Positions 53,571 through 62,931 of a DNA stretch of 64,000 nt are shown piece by piece. Source of the stretch: Methylovirgula sp963708155. Lineage in GTDB: Bacteria; Pseudomonadota; Alphaproteobacteria; Rhizobiales; Beijerinckiaceae. The stretch lies in assembly GCA_963708155.1 (NCBI GenBank), contig OY970183.1, positions 372,001 to 436,000 on the forward strand, written 5' to 3'. The notes below the pieces were generated by a model. The model worked only from the letters and a program-made list of their open reading frames with translations, searched no databases and was not told where the DNA came from. Positions within the stretch are counted from its first letter, which is position 1; every line of letters begins with the position of its first letter. The position numbers and the translations under genes are program-made.

Positions 53571-54386
53571 TCAGCTAATCCGTCCCGCGGCCCGCCAGAG
53601 CCGCCATTGCCGCCGCCATTGCGGCACCTCGACCGGCATCGTGAGCGGGTCATAGCCCGGCTTTTCCATCTGGCGCAGATAAAGCTCGCAGAGCGCGACC
53701 GGCAGAAAGGCCGGCGCCGCCTTGCCCGCGCGGGCGACGGGCGCGGCGGCAAGCGCGGCCAGGTTCCGCCGGGCGAGCGCCCGCAGCTTGGTCAAGGCCG
53801 AATCGAGCGCTGGTCGGTCGGCGCGTAGGTCCGGCAAGGGATAAAGCTCGCGCGGCACATAGGTCTGTCCCGCCGCCACCTGCCAGGGCAGAGCGCGCAG
53901 CAGCCCGGTGATGGCATAGGCCATCCCCGCATATGCCGCCGCCTCGGCCGCTTCGGCTTGCGGGTCGAGAATCGCGGCCGCGAGCTGGAACAAGCTGCCC
54001 GCCGTCGCCTTGGCATAGGCTTCGAGCGCCGCGACGTTCGGCATGGGTTCGTCATAGAGATCGAAGAGCCGCGCATCGATCAGGCTGATGAGTTTCTGGG
54101 GCGGCAGGCCGAAACGCTCGATCGTATCGAGAAGCGCGGACGCGACGGGCGCCTCATCCGCGCCCCGCTCCCCGGTCAAGACGTCGCGCCAATATTGAAA
54201 GCGGATTTCGCCGAGCAATGGTTCGCTCACCCGCTGCCGGACGGCGGCGATCTCATGGCCGAAGGCGTAGATCGCGACGACATGCGGGCGCAGTGCCGCC
54301 GGCAGGAACAGACAGGCGAGCCAGCGATCCTTGTCGTCACGGCGCAGAAGCTGGTCGCAAAAGGCGTAATCGGCCGCGTGGTCCAT
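53571..54386 (-). CDS. Squalene/phytoene synthase-family protein (NDUFAF6-like)
   Basis: The protein has 271 residues. The fold is that of head-to-head prenyl synthases (CDQLLRRDDKDRWLACLFLPAALRPHVVAIYAFGHEIA, RFQYWRDVL, LISLIDARLFDLYDEPMPNVAALEAYAKATAGSLFQLA), but the two Asp-rich catalytic motifs are weak: DDKDR and DARLFD only partly fit DxxxD. It sits beside a Mth938-domain gene and secF/secD. This pairing matches the complex I assembly factors NDUFAF6 and NDUFAF3 rather than a carotenoid or hopanoid pathway. Confidence 0.75.
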   Translation of the reverse strand: MDHAADYAFCDQLLRRDDKDRWLACLFLPAALRPHVVAIYAFGHEIAAVRQRVSEPLLGEIRFQYWRDVLTGERGADEAPVASALLDTIERFGLPPQKLISLIDARLFDLYDEPMPNVAALEAYAKATAGSLFQLAAAILDPQAEAAEAAAYAGMAYAITGLLRALPWQVAAGQTYVPRELYPLPDLRADRPALDSALTKLRALARRNLAALAAAPVARAGKAAPAFLPVALCELYLRQMEKPGYDPLTMPVEVPQWRRQWRLWRAAGRIS

Positions 54387-54398
54387 CGCGGTCCTTTA

Positions 54399-54785
54399 TC
54401 ATGCCACGGCGATGAGGGCCGCCCCGACCCGCCGGTTTTCGCCGAGCAGGACCGAATAGGTGCGCGCGGCGGCGGCACTTGCCATCGGTTCGGCGCGGAT
54501 GCCGGCCTTGTGCAGCGCCTCGCGCAAATCTCTGGCAAGCGGGCGCAGCTCCTCCCCCGTGCCGATCAGCAGATGTTCGATAGCGCCGGGAGGCTCGGCG
54601 AAAACCTGGGCAAGCGCAACGGCCGACAATTCCTCCGGCCCCGTCACGTCCCAGGCATAGATGCCGGAGGGCAGCGCCAGGATCGAGCCGCGATGCGACA
54701 TGCCGCCGAAGCGGAAGCCGTAGCTGCCGTATCCCTCGATGAGATGTTTGCCTGGCAGAAAGCCGGAATATTTTTGGCCGGACAT
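54399..54785 (-). CDS. Mth938-domain protein (NDUFAF3-like)
   Basis: The protein has 128 residues. It matches DUF498/Mth938: IEGYGSYGFRFGGMSHRGSILALPSGIYAWDV, EHLLIGTGEELRPLARDLREALHKAGI, and AARTYSVLLGENRRVGAALIAV. Mitochondrial NDUFAF3 derives from this family and works in complex I assembly. It lies between secF and the NDUFAF6-like gene. Confidence 0.85.
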   Translation of the reverse strand: MSGQKYSGFLPGKHLIEGYGSYGFRFGGMSHRGSILALPSGIYAWDVTGPEELSAVALAQVFAEPPGAIEHLLIGTGEELRPLARDLREALHKAGIRAEPMASAAAARTYSVLLGENRRVGAALIAVA

Positions 54786-54804
54786 CGCGCTCTCATCGAA
54801 GCTT

Positions 54805-54880
54805 CGTCATTGCGAGCACAGCGAAGCAATCCAGAACCAACGCATGGATTGCTTCGTCGCCATGGCTCCTCGCAATGACG
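54805..54880. repeat. Intergenic palindromic element (CGTCATTGCGAG type)
   Basis: Left arm 54805-54833 (CGTCATTGCGAGCACAGCGA...) and right arm 54845-54880 (...CTCCTCGCAATGACG) form a long imperfect hairpin with a short loop. It lies between secF and the Mth938 gene. This is a different family from the ileS repeats. Confidence 0.8.
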
Positions 54881-54889
54881 GCCGAGACG

Positions 54890-55855
54890 TTACGCCGTCT
54901 TCACCGCGCCCGTTTTGGCCTTCGTATCCTTTGCCTCGGGTGCCGGGGCGGACTCGGCGCTGGTGTTGCGCAGGCCGAGATAGATCAGCATCGGCGAGCA
55001 GATGAAGACCGAGGAATAGGTCGCGACGCAAATGCCCCAGATCATCGCCAGCGAGAACGAACGGATGACCTCGCCGCCGAAGATGACAAGCGACAGCAGC
55101 GCCAGAAAGACCGTCGTCGCCGTCATGATCGTGCGCGGCAGCACCGCGTTGACCGAAACGTCGATCAACTGATCCGTCGGCATCTTGCGGTATTTCTTCA
55201 TCATCTCGCGGATACGGTCGAGCACGACGACGGTCTCGTTCAGCGAATAGCCGACGATGGTCAGGATCGCCGCGATCGAGGTCGTGTTGAATTCGAGCCG
55301 CGTGAGGGAGAAGAACCCGACCGTCAGCAAGAGATCGTGCATGGTGGCGATGATGGCGCCGACCGCGAACTGCCACTCAAAGCGGAACCAGAGATAACAG
55401 AGCACCGCGACAATCGAGATGACGACGCCGAGCGTGCCGGATTGCACGAGCTCGCCGGATACGCGCGGTCCGACGACCTCGACACGGCGGAAATCATATT
55501 GGCTGCCGAGCGCGTTCTTGACCGCAGCGACGGTCTGCTCCTGCGCTGCCGCGCCCTCCTTCGGCACGCCGAAGCGCAGCAGGACGTCGGAGGCGCTGCC
55601 GAAACCCTGCACCTCGATGTCGCCGCTCGTCAGCTTGCGCATTTCGCTGCGGATGGCGCTGATGTCGGCGGTGCCCGACTTGGCGCGCAACTCCATCAAC
55701 GTGCCGCCTGAGAAGTCGATGCCGAAGTTCATGCCGAGCGTCAGGAACAACGCGACCGAGATGATCGAGAGAGCGGCCGAAAACGGATAGCTCACGCGGC
55801 GGAACCGCATGAACGGGAATTTGGTATTCTCCGGGGCGAGGCGCAGAAGCTTCAT
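54890..55855 (-). CDS. secF: Protein translocase subunit SecF
   Basis: The protein has 321 residues from the ATG at 55855. Six membrane helices and the SecF motifs FGIDFSGGTLMELRA and GPRVSGELVQSG are present, with the SecD/F family segment ILTIVGYSLNETVVVLDRIREMM. It works with SecD in proton-driven late secretion. It is 9 bases downstream of secD. Confidence 0.96.
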   Translation of the reverse strand: MKLLRLAPENTKFPFMRFRRVSYPFSAALSIISVALFLTLGMNFGIDFSGGTLMELRAKSGTADISAIRSEMRKLTSGDIEVQGFGSASDVLLRFGVPKEGAAAQEQTVAAVKNALGSQYDFRRVEVVGPRVSGELVQSGTLGVVISIVAVLCYLWFRFEWQFAVGAIIATMHDLLLTVGFFSLTRLEFNTTSIAAILTIVGYSLNETVVVLDRIREMMKKYRKMPTDQLIDVSVNAVLPRTIMTATTVFLALLSLVIFGGEVIRSFSLAMIWGICVATYSSVFICSPMLIYLGLRNTSAESAPAPEAKDTKAKTGAVKTA

Positions 55856-55864
55856 CACAGGACC

Positions 55865-57460
55865 CTAGATCGGCAGCTTCGTCGGCCGCTTGTATTGATA
55901 CCACAGCGCGATCATCATGCGCGTCATCGTCACCGCCGTCACGATGGTCGTAAGAATGCCAAGCGCGAGCGAGACGGCGAAGCCGCGCACGGGGCCGGTG
56001 CCGAGGAAATAGAGGATTGCCGCGGCAACGAACATGGTGACGTTCGAGTCGACGATGGTGGCGAAGGCGCGCTTGAAGCCCGCATCCAGCGAAGAGATGA
56101 TCGAGCGGCCGGCGTGGCTCTCCTCGCGGATACGCTCGTAGATCAGCACGTTCGAATCGACCGCCATGCCGATCGTCAGCACGATGCCGGCGATGCCGGG
56201 CAGCGTCAGCGTCGCGCCGAGCAGGATCAGACCCGCGAAGATGAAGGCGATATGCACCATCAGAGCGATATTGGCGAATATGCCGAACGTCCCATAGGTG
56301 ATGAGCATATAGACCAGCACCAGCCCGGCGCCGACAAAGGCGGCGCGCTTGCCGGCGTCGATCGAATCCTGACCAAGGCCAGGGCCGACCGTGCGTTCTT
56401 CGACGATCGTGAGCTTGGCCGGCAACGCACCGGCGCGCAGCAGGATGGCAAGATCGTTGGCTGATTCGACGGTGAAATGGCCGGAAATCTGGCCCGAGCC
56501 GCCGGTGATCGGACCCAGAATGCGCGGGGCCGAGATGACTTTGCCGTCGAGCACGATGGCGAAGGGGCGGCCGACATTGGCCGAGGTGACATCGCCGAAA
56601 CGCTGGCCGCCGCGGATATTGAAGCGGAAATCGACGACCGGTTCGCCGGTGCGCTGATCGAAGGCCGTCTGGGCGTCCGTCAAATCCTCGCCCTGGACCA
56701 TCACCTGCTTTTCGACCGGCAGCTTGCCCGGCTGATCGACCTGATCGAGCATCTCGTAATCATTGGCGTCTTCGCCGGGCTGGGCGACGAGGCGGAATTC
56801 GAGCTTCGCCGTGGTGCCGAGAATCTGTTTCAGCTTTTCGGGATTCTGCAGGCCCGGCACCTCAACGAGGATGCGGTCGTCGCCCTGGCGCTGGATGTTC
56901 GGCTCCGTCGTGCCGAGCGCATCGACGCGGCGGCGCAGGACTTCGATCGATTGATCGACCGCGTGACGAATCTTGTCCTGGATCGCAGCGTCGGTCACGA
57001 GAAGCTGGATCGTGCCGTTATCCGATTGCTTGATATCGACGCGCGGGGGCACCGGGCCGCCGAGCAGCGCGCCGCCGATGGGCTGGGCGAGCTTTGCCAG
57101 CTCCGGCGTGATCTTCTGCGCATCGGCCGGATCGAGCAGATGGAATTGCACGCCCTGCTGAAGCATGGCGACGCCGCCGGAGATCGGCACCTTCTGCTCG
57201 CGCAGCAGCCGGCGCGTATCGTCGCGCAGGTTCTGCACCTCGGTCTTCAACACGGACGCGGCGTCGACTTCGAGCAGAACGTGCGAGCCGCCCTGCAAAT
57301 CGAGGCCGAGCACGATGGTGCGCAACGGAACCCAACTTGGCAGATGCGCGCTCAGCGCCGTGCGCGTCGCGGGCGACAGCAGGCTCGGCAGGATCACCAG
57401 AAGGGCGAGCGCCGTCGCCGACAAGATCGAGACAACTTTCCAGGTCGCAAAGCGCAGCAT
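55865..57460 (-). CDS. secD: Protein translocase subunit SecD
   Basis: The protein has 531 residues. The N-terminal membrane helix (KVVSILSATALALLVILPSLL) is followed by the family start IVLGLDLQGGSHVLLEVD and the large periplasmic region. The GMAVDSNVLIYERIREE motif and five further membrane helices come at the C-terminus. It is the SecDF pair with YajC. Confidence 0.97.
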   Translation of the reverse strand: MLRFATWKVVSILSATALALLVILPSLLSPATRTALSAHLPSWVPLRTIVLGLDLQGGSHVLLEVDAASVLKTEVQNLRDDTRRLLREQKVPISGGVAMLQQGVQFHLLDPADAQKITPELAKLAQPIGGALLGGPVPPRVDIKQSDNGTIQLLVTDAAIQDKIRHAVDQSIEVLRRRVDALGTTEPNIQRQGDDRILVEVPGLQNPEKLKQILGTTAKLEFRLVAQPGEDANDYEMLDQVDQPGKLPVEKQVMVQGEDLTDAQTAFDQRTGEPVVDFRFNIRGGQRFGDVTSANVGRPFAIVLDGKVISAPRILGPITGGSGQISGHFTVESANDLAILLRAGALPAKLTIVEERTVGPGLGQDSIDAGKRAAFVGAGLVLVYMLITYGTFGIFANIALMVHIAFIFAGLILLGATLTLPGIAGIVLTIGMAVDSNVLIYERIREESHAGRSIISSLDAGFKRAFATIVDSNVTMFVAAAILYFLGTGPVRGFAVSLALGILTTIVTAVTMTRMMIALWYQYKRPTKLPI

Positions 57461-57502
57461 TGGCGAAAGATCGTCTTTTCAGGTTGCGGAGCCGCAAGGC
57501 TC

Positions 57503-57844
57503 TCAGGCGGAATCCTTGACCGGCTCGCCCTTGGAGCGAACCTCGGAAATGAGCGCGCGCGCGACGCGCACCTTGATATTCGGCGCGACCTCCAGCTCGA
57601 GCTCATTGTCGTCGACAACGCGCGCGACCTTGCCGATCAGGCCGCCGTTCATCACGATCGTATCGCCACGGCGGACATTCTTGATGATGTCGGCATGCGT
57701 GCGCGCGCTCTTCTGCTGCGGCCGAATCACCAAGAAATACATGATGATAACGATGAGCGCGAAAGGCGCGATAAAGCTGAATATATCCGAGGCGCTGCCG
57801 GACGCGCCGCCAAGGGCCTGAGCGAAAGCCGGGGTAAACAACAT
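57503..57844 (-). CDS. yajC: Preprotein translocase subunit YajC
   Basis: The protein has 113 residues from the ATG at 57844, after AGGAGAAG. One membrane helix (FIAPFALIVIIMYFLVIRPQQK) and the conserved soluble part (VRRGDTIVMNGGLIGKVARVVDDNELELEVAPNIKVRVARALI) are clear. The gene starts the yajC-secD-secF unit. Confidence 0.95.
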   Translation of the reverse strand: MLFTPAFAQALGGASGSASDIFSFIAPFALIVIIMYFLVIRPQQKSARTHADIIKNVRRGDTIVMNGGLIGKVARVVDDNELELEVAPNIKVRVARALISEVRSKGEPVKDSA

Positions 57845-57997
57845 CTTCTCCTTCAGGGGCTTTGGAGCCCGGGCGGGATATTCGTCCCTGTTTTGCGGCG
57901 GGACTATAGCCAGCGCGGGCGCGAAAGCAATGGTGGCAAAGCTGGACGCGGGCACGGCCTGTCATTACATCGCGTTCATCCCGAACCCGTGAGTGAC

Positions 57998-58903
57998 ATG
58001 ACAAGCCATCGTGAAGCCGGCGCCCCATTCGGCGCACCCGATCTTGAAGCGACCCTGAAGCGTATCGCCGAGGCGCTCGAACGCCTGGCGCCGCCGCTTC
58101 CGGCCGCCGCCGATTTCGCCCGGGCCGATGCTTTTGTCTGGCAGGCCAAGGGCGGCTTGCTGCATCCGGTCGTCAAGGTCAATCGGGTCGAGATGGCGCT
58201 GCTGCGCGGCATCGATCAGGTGCGCGACATCCTTGTCGAGAACACCGAGCGTTTCGCTAAAGGCTACGCCGCCAATAACGCGCTCCTCTGGGGCGCCCGC
58301 GGCATGGGCAAATCCTCCCTCGTCAAGGCCGTCCATGCCGACATCAACCAGCGGCTGGCGGCGACGCCCGGCTATCGGCCGATGAAGCTCATCGAAATCC
58401 ATCGCGAGGATATCGAGAACCTGCCCGACCTGATGGCGATCCTGCGCGAGCAGCCCTATCGCTTTCTGATCTTCTGCGACGATCTCTCGTTTGACGCGGA
58501 GGATACGAGCTACAAGTCGCTGAAAAGCGTTCTCGAAGGCGGCATCGAGGGACGCCCGATCAACGTTATCCTCTATGCGACCTCCAATCGCCGCCACCTG
58601 CTTGCCCGCGAGATGATCGAGAACGAGCGCTCGACCGCACTTAATCCCGGCGAGACGGTCGAGGAAAAGGTTTCGCTTTCCGATCGCTTCGGCCTCTGGC
58701 TCGGCTTCCACAAATGCAGCCAGGACGAATATCTCGCCATGATCCATGGCTATCTGGCGCATTACAAACTCGACGTCGACTGGACGAAAACGACGGCCGA
58801 GGCGCTCGAATGGGCGACGACGCGCGGCGCCCGCTCCGGCCGCACCGCCTGGCAATTCATCCAGGATCTCGTCGGCCGCGCCGGCAAAACGACGAACGAT
58901 TAG
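57998..58903 (+). CDS. DUF815 AAA+-type ATPase
   Basis: The protein has 301 residues from the ATG at 57998. Walker A is GARGMGKSSLVKA and the Walker B-like segment is FLIFCDDLSF, followed by SLKSVLEGGIEGRPINVILYATSNRRHL. This is the DUF815 family of uncharacterised ATPases. A much longer open frame (from 56477) is antisense to secD and is a shadow. It is divergent from yajC, and a terminator follows. Confidence 0.85.
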   Translation: MTSHREAGAPFGAPDLEATLKRIAEALERLAPPLPAAADFARADAFVWQAKGGLLHPVVKVNRVEMALLRGIDQVRDILVENTERFAKGYAANNALLWGARGMGKSSLVKAVHADINQRLAATPGYRPMKLIEIHREDIENLPDLMAILREQPYRFLIFCDDLSFDAEDTSYKSLKSVLEGGIEGRPINVILYATSNRRHLLAREMIENERSTALNPGETVEEKVSLSDRFGLWLGFHKCSQDEYLAMIHGYLAHYKLDVDWTKTTAEALEWATTRGARSGRTAWQFIQDLVGRAGKTTND

Positions 58904-58920
58904 AAGACGACCCAATAGAA

Positions 58921-58944
58921 AAGCGCGCCACACCGGGCGCGCTT
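58921..58944. terminator. Bidirectional terminator between the DUF815 gene and the permease gene
   Basis: AAGCGCGCC (58921-58929), 6-base loop, GGCGCGCTT (58936-58944), with flanking TTCTCGTTTC on the plus side and AAs on the other. The stem is GC-rich and perfect, and both convergent genes end near it. Confidence 0.75.
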
Positions 58945-58966
58945 CTCGTTTCGATGACCGGCCGGC

Positions 58967-60401
58967 TTATTCCCCGGCGACAACGCCCATGTCGCCCATG
59001 TTCTTATACCGCGCGTGCGCCTGGTCGAGGTCTTCCTTGATCAGTTCGGGAGCCGTGGGGGTGCGGCGGTAGAAGGCCGCGATCCACACAGCGCCGATCG
59101 CCAGATAGACCAGGAAGGCATAGGGGAAGTAATTGACCGGCGGCGACGGCACCGGATAGACGCTGCCGACGATCGGCACCGCGAGCAGCAGCAGCGAGGC
59201 GACGCAGCCGGCGATGTCAACGGGCTTCAACTCGCCGATCTTTTTGAGATAGACCGGAGCGGCCACCGTGATCAGCGCATAGGCGGTCACGAAACCGAAG
59301 GCCGCGCAAGTGCCGGCGTCGTTGAAGATGTCGAGCAGCGCCTGTTTGCCGAGCAACGCCACCGTCGGGACAGCGAACGACAAGCACCGCCATGATGGTC
59401 ACAGCGATGTGCGGCGTCTCGTTGACGTCATGCGACGAGGCCGTCGCCGGCGGCAGAATGCCGTGGCGTCCAAGCGCATAGATGATGCGGCCTCCGGCGC
59501 TGATGCAGGAGAGATTCAGCGCGAAGAAGCTCAGCATCGCGCCAGCCGACAGCGGAATCTGCAGGAGCGGCATTTTCACAAGTTGCGCCAGAATGTTCAA
59601 CGGCTGGTCGATCTTGTCGAGCGTCGTCGAATAGCCGCGGGTGCCGAGCACTTCGACATAGGTGACGAAGACGAAGAAGATGCCGGAGATGATCAGGCTG
59701 ACATAGATCGATTGCGGCACGGTCTTCAGCGGGTTCTTGGCTTCGTCGCCGAATGCCGTCGCCGCCTCGAAACCGACGAGCGAGAAGACCGCGACCACGA
59801 CGCCAAGGCCGAGGCTCGACCAGGGGATTGTCTTCGTGTCGAACTGCGCGGTGTCGACCGCAAAGCCGTGATGGCCAAGAACGATGAACGACAGGAACAG
59901 GATGAAGGCCATCGAGAGGGCTTCGCAGATCAACATAGTCCGGGCGGACAGATTGACGTTTTTCCAGGCGCAGAACCAGGAGATGGCAATACAGACCACG
60001 AAGAGCAGAAGCGGCGGCGCATTGATACCCGCCATCGACAGAAGCTTCCCGGCGAAAATCGTGAAGCCCGTGATACCGGCGATCGAGATGCCGAGATAAG
60101 ACCAGATCAGCGCCCAGCCGCCGATGGCGCCGGCCGTGAGACCGAGACCGCGGCAGATATAAGCGTACATCGAGCCGGAGGATGTGGACCGCTTGGCGAA
60201 TTGGTTGAGGTTGTACGCGACAAACAGCAGCATGATCGTGCCGAGCGCGTAGGAGAGCCAGCTCCAGTCGCCGGTGTTGGAATACATGACGGGGACGATA
60301 AGCGCCGCCGTCATCGTGGGTGAGATCAGCGCGATGTTTTGCGCGAGCAATTCAGGAAAGCCCAAACAATTGGCCTTCAGCTTGCCGGAGGTTGTTGCCA
60401 T
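58967..60401 (-). CDS. APC-family amino acid permease (frameshifted in this sequence)
   Basis: The corrected protein has 477 residues with about 12 membrane helices. It starts MATTSGKLKANCLGFPELLAQNIALISPTMTAAL. Family segments include YAYICRGLGLTAGAIGGWALIWSYLG, SLVGFEAATAFGDEAKNPLKTVPQSIYVSLI and FFALNLSCISAGGRIIYALGRHGILPP. The break near 59388 is one surplus base; the C-terminal part continues as SFAVPTVALLGKQALLDIFNDAG. Amino acid or polyamine uptake is likely, but substrate is unknown. Confidence 0.85.
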
Positions 60402-60824
60402 TGCCACATGCTTTCGAAAGAGGGGTTGAGCCTCTTGCGGCCAAAGATCACAAGCCTTCCACTCTCGTGATGTTGGGTCGCAATTGCAGTTGAGGCTAGG
60501 AGCGGCTTGGCCCGCCCTGAACATCCAGTTCTTAACTGCGCGCTGGTCCAGTTGGCCGGGGCTATGCGGTGTTTTAGCGCCGCACCCACGTTCCCGAAGG
60601 CAGCGGCCTATCCAAAGGCGAAAACGGCACTTTCCTTAGGCTTTCACCGCCCGAATCCGAGGCACGATGGAACTTCTTTTTGCAATCGTTCTAGATTTTG
60701 GTTGGCCGGAGCGGATTGTGGGCCAGCAGCGTCTCCTTGCATGGGCCACAAGCACAATTTTTGCTTATGAGGAAATGACCTGGCCTATCTCGCCGGGATT
60801 TTAACCGCCATACTAGGGGCCAGA
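60402..60824. other. Intergenic region between permease and mocR genes
   Basis: The region has 423 bases with a slightly lower GC content than its surroundings. It must hold the divergent promoters of the permease and MocR genes. I found no clear operator, hairpin or ORF with a ribosome site. Confidence 0.5.
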
Positions 60825-62495
60825 ATGCTGCGTCCGTGGAATCCCAATCTCATCGTCCGTGCCGAAGGGCGCGGCAGTCTCAGTGTTCGCATCGCCCAGG
60901 CGATCATCGAGGAAATTCAGCGCGGCCGGCTCACCGCCGGCGACAGCCTTCCGGGCACGCGCGACCTCGCCAAGGATCTCGAAGTCAACCGCAAGACCGT
61001 CGTCCAGGCCTATGACGAACTCGCCGCGCAAGGCTGGGTGACGACCGACCAGCGGCGCGGCACATTCATCGCCCGCAACATCCGCGACGGCGCCCCGCAT
61101 AAGCCGGAGCCGGAACCGGCCCAGACGTTCGGCGAACTCCGCGGCAGCGCCGTGAAACCGCCCCTGCTCTGGCCGCGCCAGGGCAAGGTCAGCTTCGATG
61201 ACGGCGTCCCGGACCAGCGGCTCATCCCGACGATGGCGATCGCGCAGGCTTATGCGGGAGCGGCGCGCGCCGCCTCGCGGCAGCGGCTTCTCGGCTATGG
61301 CGATCCGCGCGGCACCGAGGCCCTGCGCCAGTCGATCTCCAAAATGCTCAACATGACACGCGGCCTGAACACAACGCCGGACAATATCTGCGTCACCCGC
61401 GGCAGCCAGATGGCGCTGTATGTGATCGCCCACAGCATCGTCGCCAAGGACGATACGGTGATCTTCGAGGAGCTGACCTATCCGCCGGCGGTCCAGGCCT
61501 TCACCCTCGCCGGGGCCAAAGTGCAGGCAGCCAAGCTCGGTCCCGAAGGCATTGATCTCAACCACCTCGAAGCGATCTGCCGCCGCACGCGCGTGCGCGC
61601 CGTCTATCTCACGCCCGGCCATCAGTTCCCCACGACCGTCGTGCTGCGTCCCAGTGCGCGGCTGCGGCTGCGCGCGCTCGCCGCGCAATTCGGCTTCATC
61701 GTTGTCGAGGACGATTACGACCACGAGTTCCAGTTCGATCACCAGCCGATGTTTCCGCTGGCGAGCAACGATCAATCGGGGCAGATCGTCTATGTCGGCT
61801 CGTTCTCCAAAGTGCTGTCGCCGAGCCTGCGCGTCGGCTACGTCGCCGCTCCCACCCATCTCATCCAGCAGATCGGCAACTGGATCGGCGCCATCGACCG
61901 CCAAGGCGATCCGATCACCGAGCTCGCCATCGTAGAACTGATCGAGTCCGGCCAGCTTCGCCGCCACATCAAGCGGGTCCATGCAATTTTCGACAAGCGC
62001 CGCACGGCCTTCGCCGAAGCCCTGCAGGACGAACTCGGCGATCTCGCCAGTTTCGACATTCCGACCGGCGGCCTCGCCTTCTGGGTGCGCTTCGCCGACG
62101 ATTTCGATCTCGGCAAGTTGGAGCAGCGGCGGCCGCGGGGCGCGCCGCAATTCCTGACGAGCGCGCAATGCGCCGTCGGCGCCAAGGCCAAACCCGCCGC
62201 CCGCCTCGGTTTCGCAAGTCTCGACGCGCACGAGATGCAGACGACGATCGAGAGGCTACAGGGAGGCGGTGGAGGAGGCAGCGGGGCGGTAAAGGCTGTT
62301 TTTATTTCGCCGCAGGGCGCTCGGAATTGGCGAAAAAATTCACGCTGGAAGACCAGCCAGCCAAACAATATCATGGCCGCAAGGACGATCAGCGAACCCA
62401 CTGCCGCGAGAGGATTGCCCACTGCAATCCCACTCATCAACATGGCGACACCGAGCGTCAGGATGACCGTTCCCGCGATCCAGACGCAGACCTGA
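60825..62495 (+). CDS. MocR-family (GntR-HTH/aminotransferase-like) regulator; true end probably 62292
   Basis: The N-terminal GntR winged helix is TRDLAKDLEVNRKTVVQAYDELAAQGWVTTDQRRGTF. The aminotransferase-like domain has the PLP Lys in VGSFSKVLSPSLRVGYV (near residue 325). It resembles PdxR/TauR-type regulators that use PLP to sense metabolites. The raw frame runs to 62495 through GGGGGGSGAVKAVF and beyond, across a gene on the other strand. One surplus G in the run 62282-62285 would give a stop at 62292 and a 488-residue protein. It lies divergent from the permease, which may be its target. Confidence 0.88.
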   Translation: MLRPWNPNLIVRAEGRGSLSVRIAQAIIEEIQRGRLTAGDSLPGTRDLAKDLEVNRKTVVQAYDELAAQGWVTTDQRRGTFIARNIRDGAPHKPEPEPAQTFGELRGSAVKPPLLWPRQGKVSFDDGVPDQRLIPTMAIAQAYAGAARAASRQRLLGYGDPRGTEALRQSISKMLNMTRGLNTTPDNICVTRGSQMALYVIAHSIVAKDDTVIFEELTYPPAVQAFTLAGAKVQAAKLGPEGIDLNHLEAICRRTRVRAVYLTPGHQFPTTVVLRPSARLRLRALAAQFGFIVVEDDYDHEFQFDHQPMFPLASNDQSGQIVYVGSFSKVLSPSLRVGYVAAPTHLIQQIGNWIGAIDRQGDPITELAIVELIESGQLRRHIKRVHAIFDKRRTAFAEALQDELGDLASFDIPTGGLAFWVRFADDFDLGKLEQRRPRGAPQFLTSAQCAVGAKAKPAARLGFASLDAHEMQTTIERLQGGGGGGSGAVKAVFISPQGARNWRKNSRWKTSQPNNIMAARTISEPTAARGLPTAIPLINMATPSVRMTVPAIQTQT

Positions 62496-62700
62496 ACCAG
62501 CGCGATCCGGCTTTGATCAAGAGCCGGATGCAGGTGATAAAAATCCCGATCAGAAACAAGGACACCCACCCAAGAAGGTTCAAATGGGCATGTGCCGGCA
62601 TAGTCACGTGGTTCTCCGAGATGCCCATGATGAGACCCCAGGCCATGCCGGTTACGGCGGCGATGACGGCGGCGAGAAAGCTCAGCGATGACGCTTTCAT
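62302..62700 (-). CDS. Small four-helix membrane protein (two frameshifts in this sequence)
   Basis: The corrected protein has about 132 residues. It begins MKASSLSFLAAVIAAVTGMAWGLIMG after a strong GGAGGAG site. The conserved segment MPAHAHLNLLGWVSLFLIGIFYHLHPAL is followed by three more helices (VWIAGTVILTLGVAMLMSG, LAAVGSLIVLAAMILFGWLVFQREF). Frame repair needs one base added near 62545 (T run) and one removed near 62315 (CCC), ending FRAPAAK-stop at 62302. The HAHLNLLGW segment resembles heme-copper oxidase subunit I-like membrane proteins. Function is unknown. Confidence 0.65.
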
Positions 62701-62931
62701 ATCTCCTCCCCTCGGCAATAGATTTCTTGAATGGCCACAACCCTATCCCCAGGCAGGATTTACGCAAGGGGCATCCTTGGCAGTTCCAAACGCGCACTTT
62801 GGCTGTTGAAATTCTGTCCCTGCGCTCATGGCCGCTTTCTAAGCCTACGGCGAATCGCGGAATGCGCCATCACCGCGCGATTTGAGATAACTCGCCTACC
62901 TGCCGCTTAGGGCGATCGAATATGGTCGTGT

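Noticed and set aside
56477..57997. Long upstream extension of the DUF815 open frame
   Set aside because: It is antisense to secD and yajC. The family start is at 57998, and the extension has shadow-type composition.
60813..62231. 472-codon minus-strand open frame
   Set aside because: It is antisense to the MocR gene, which has clear HTH and PLP motifs.
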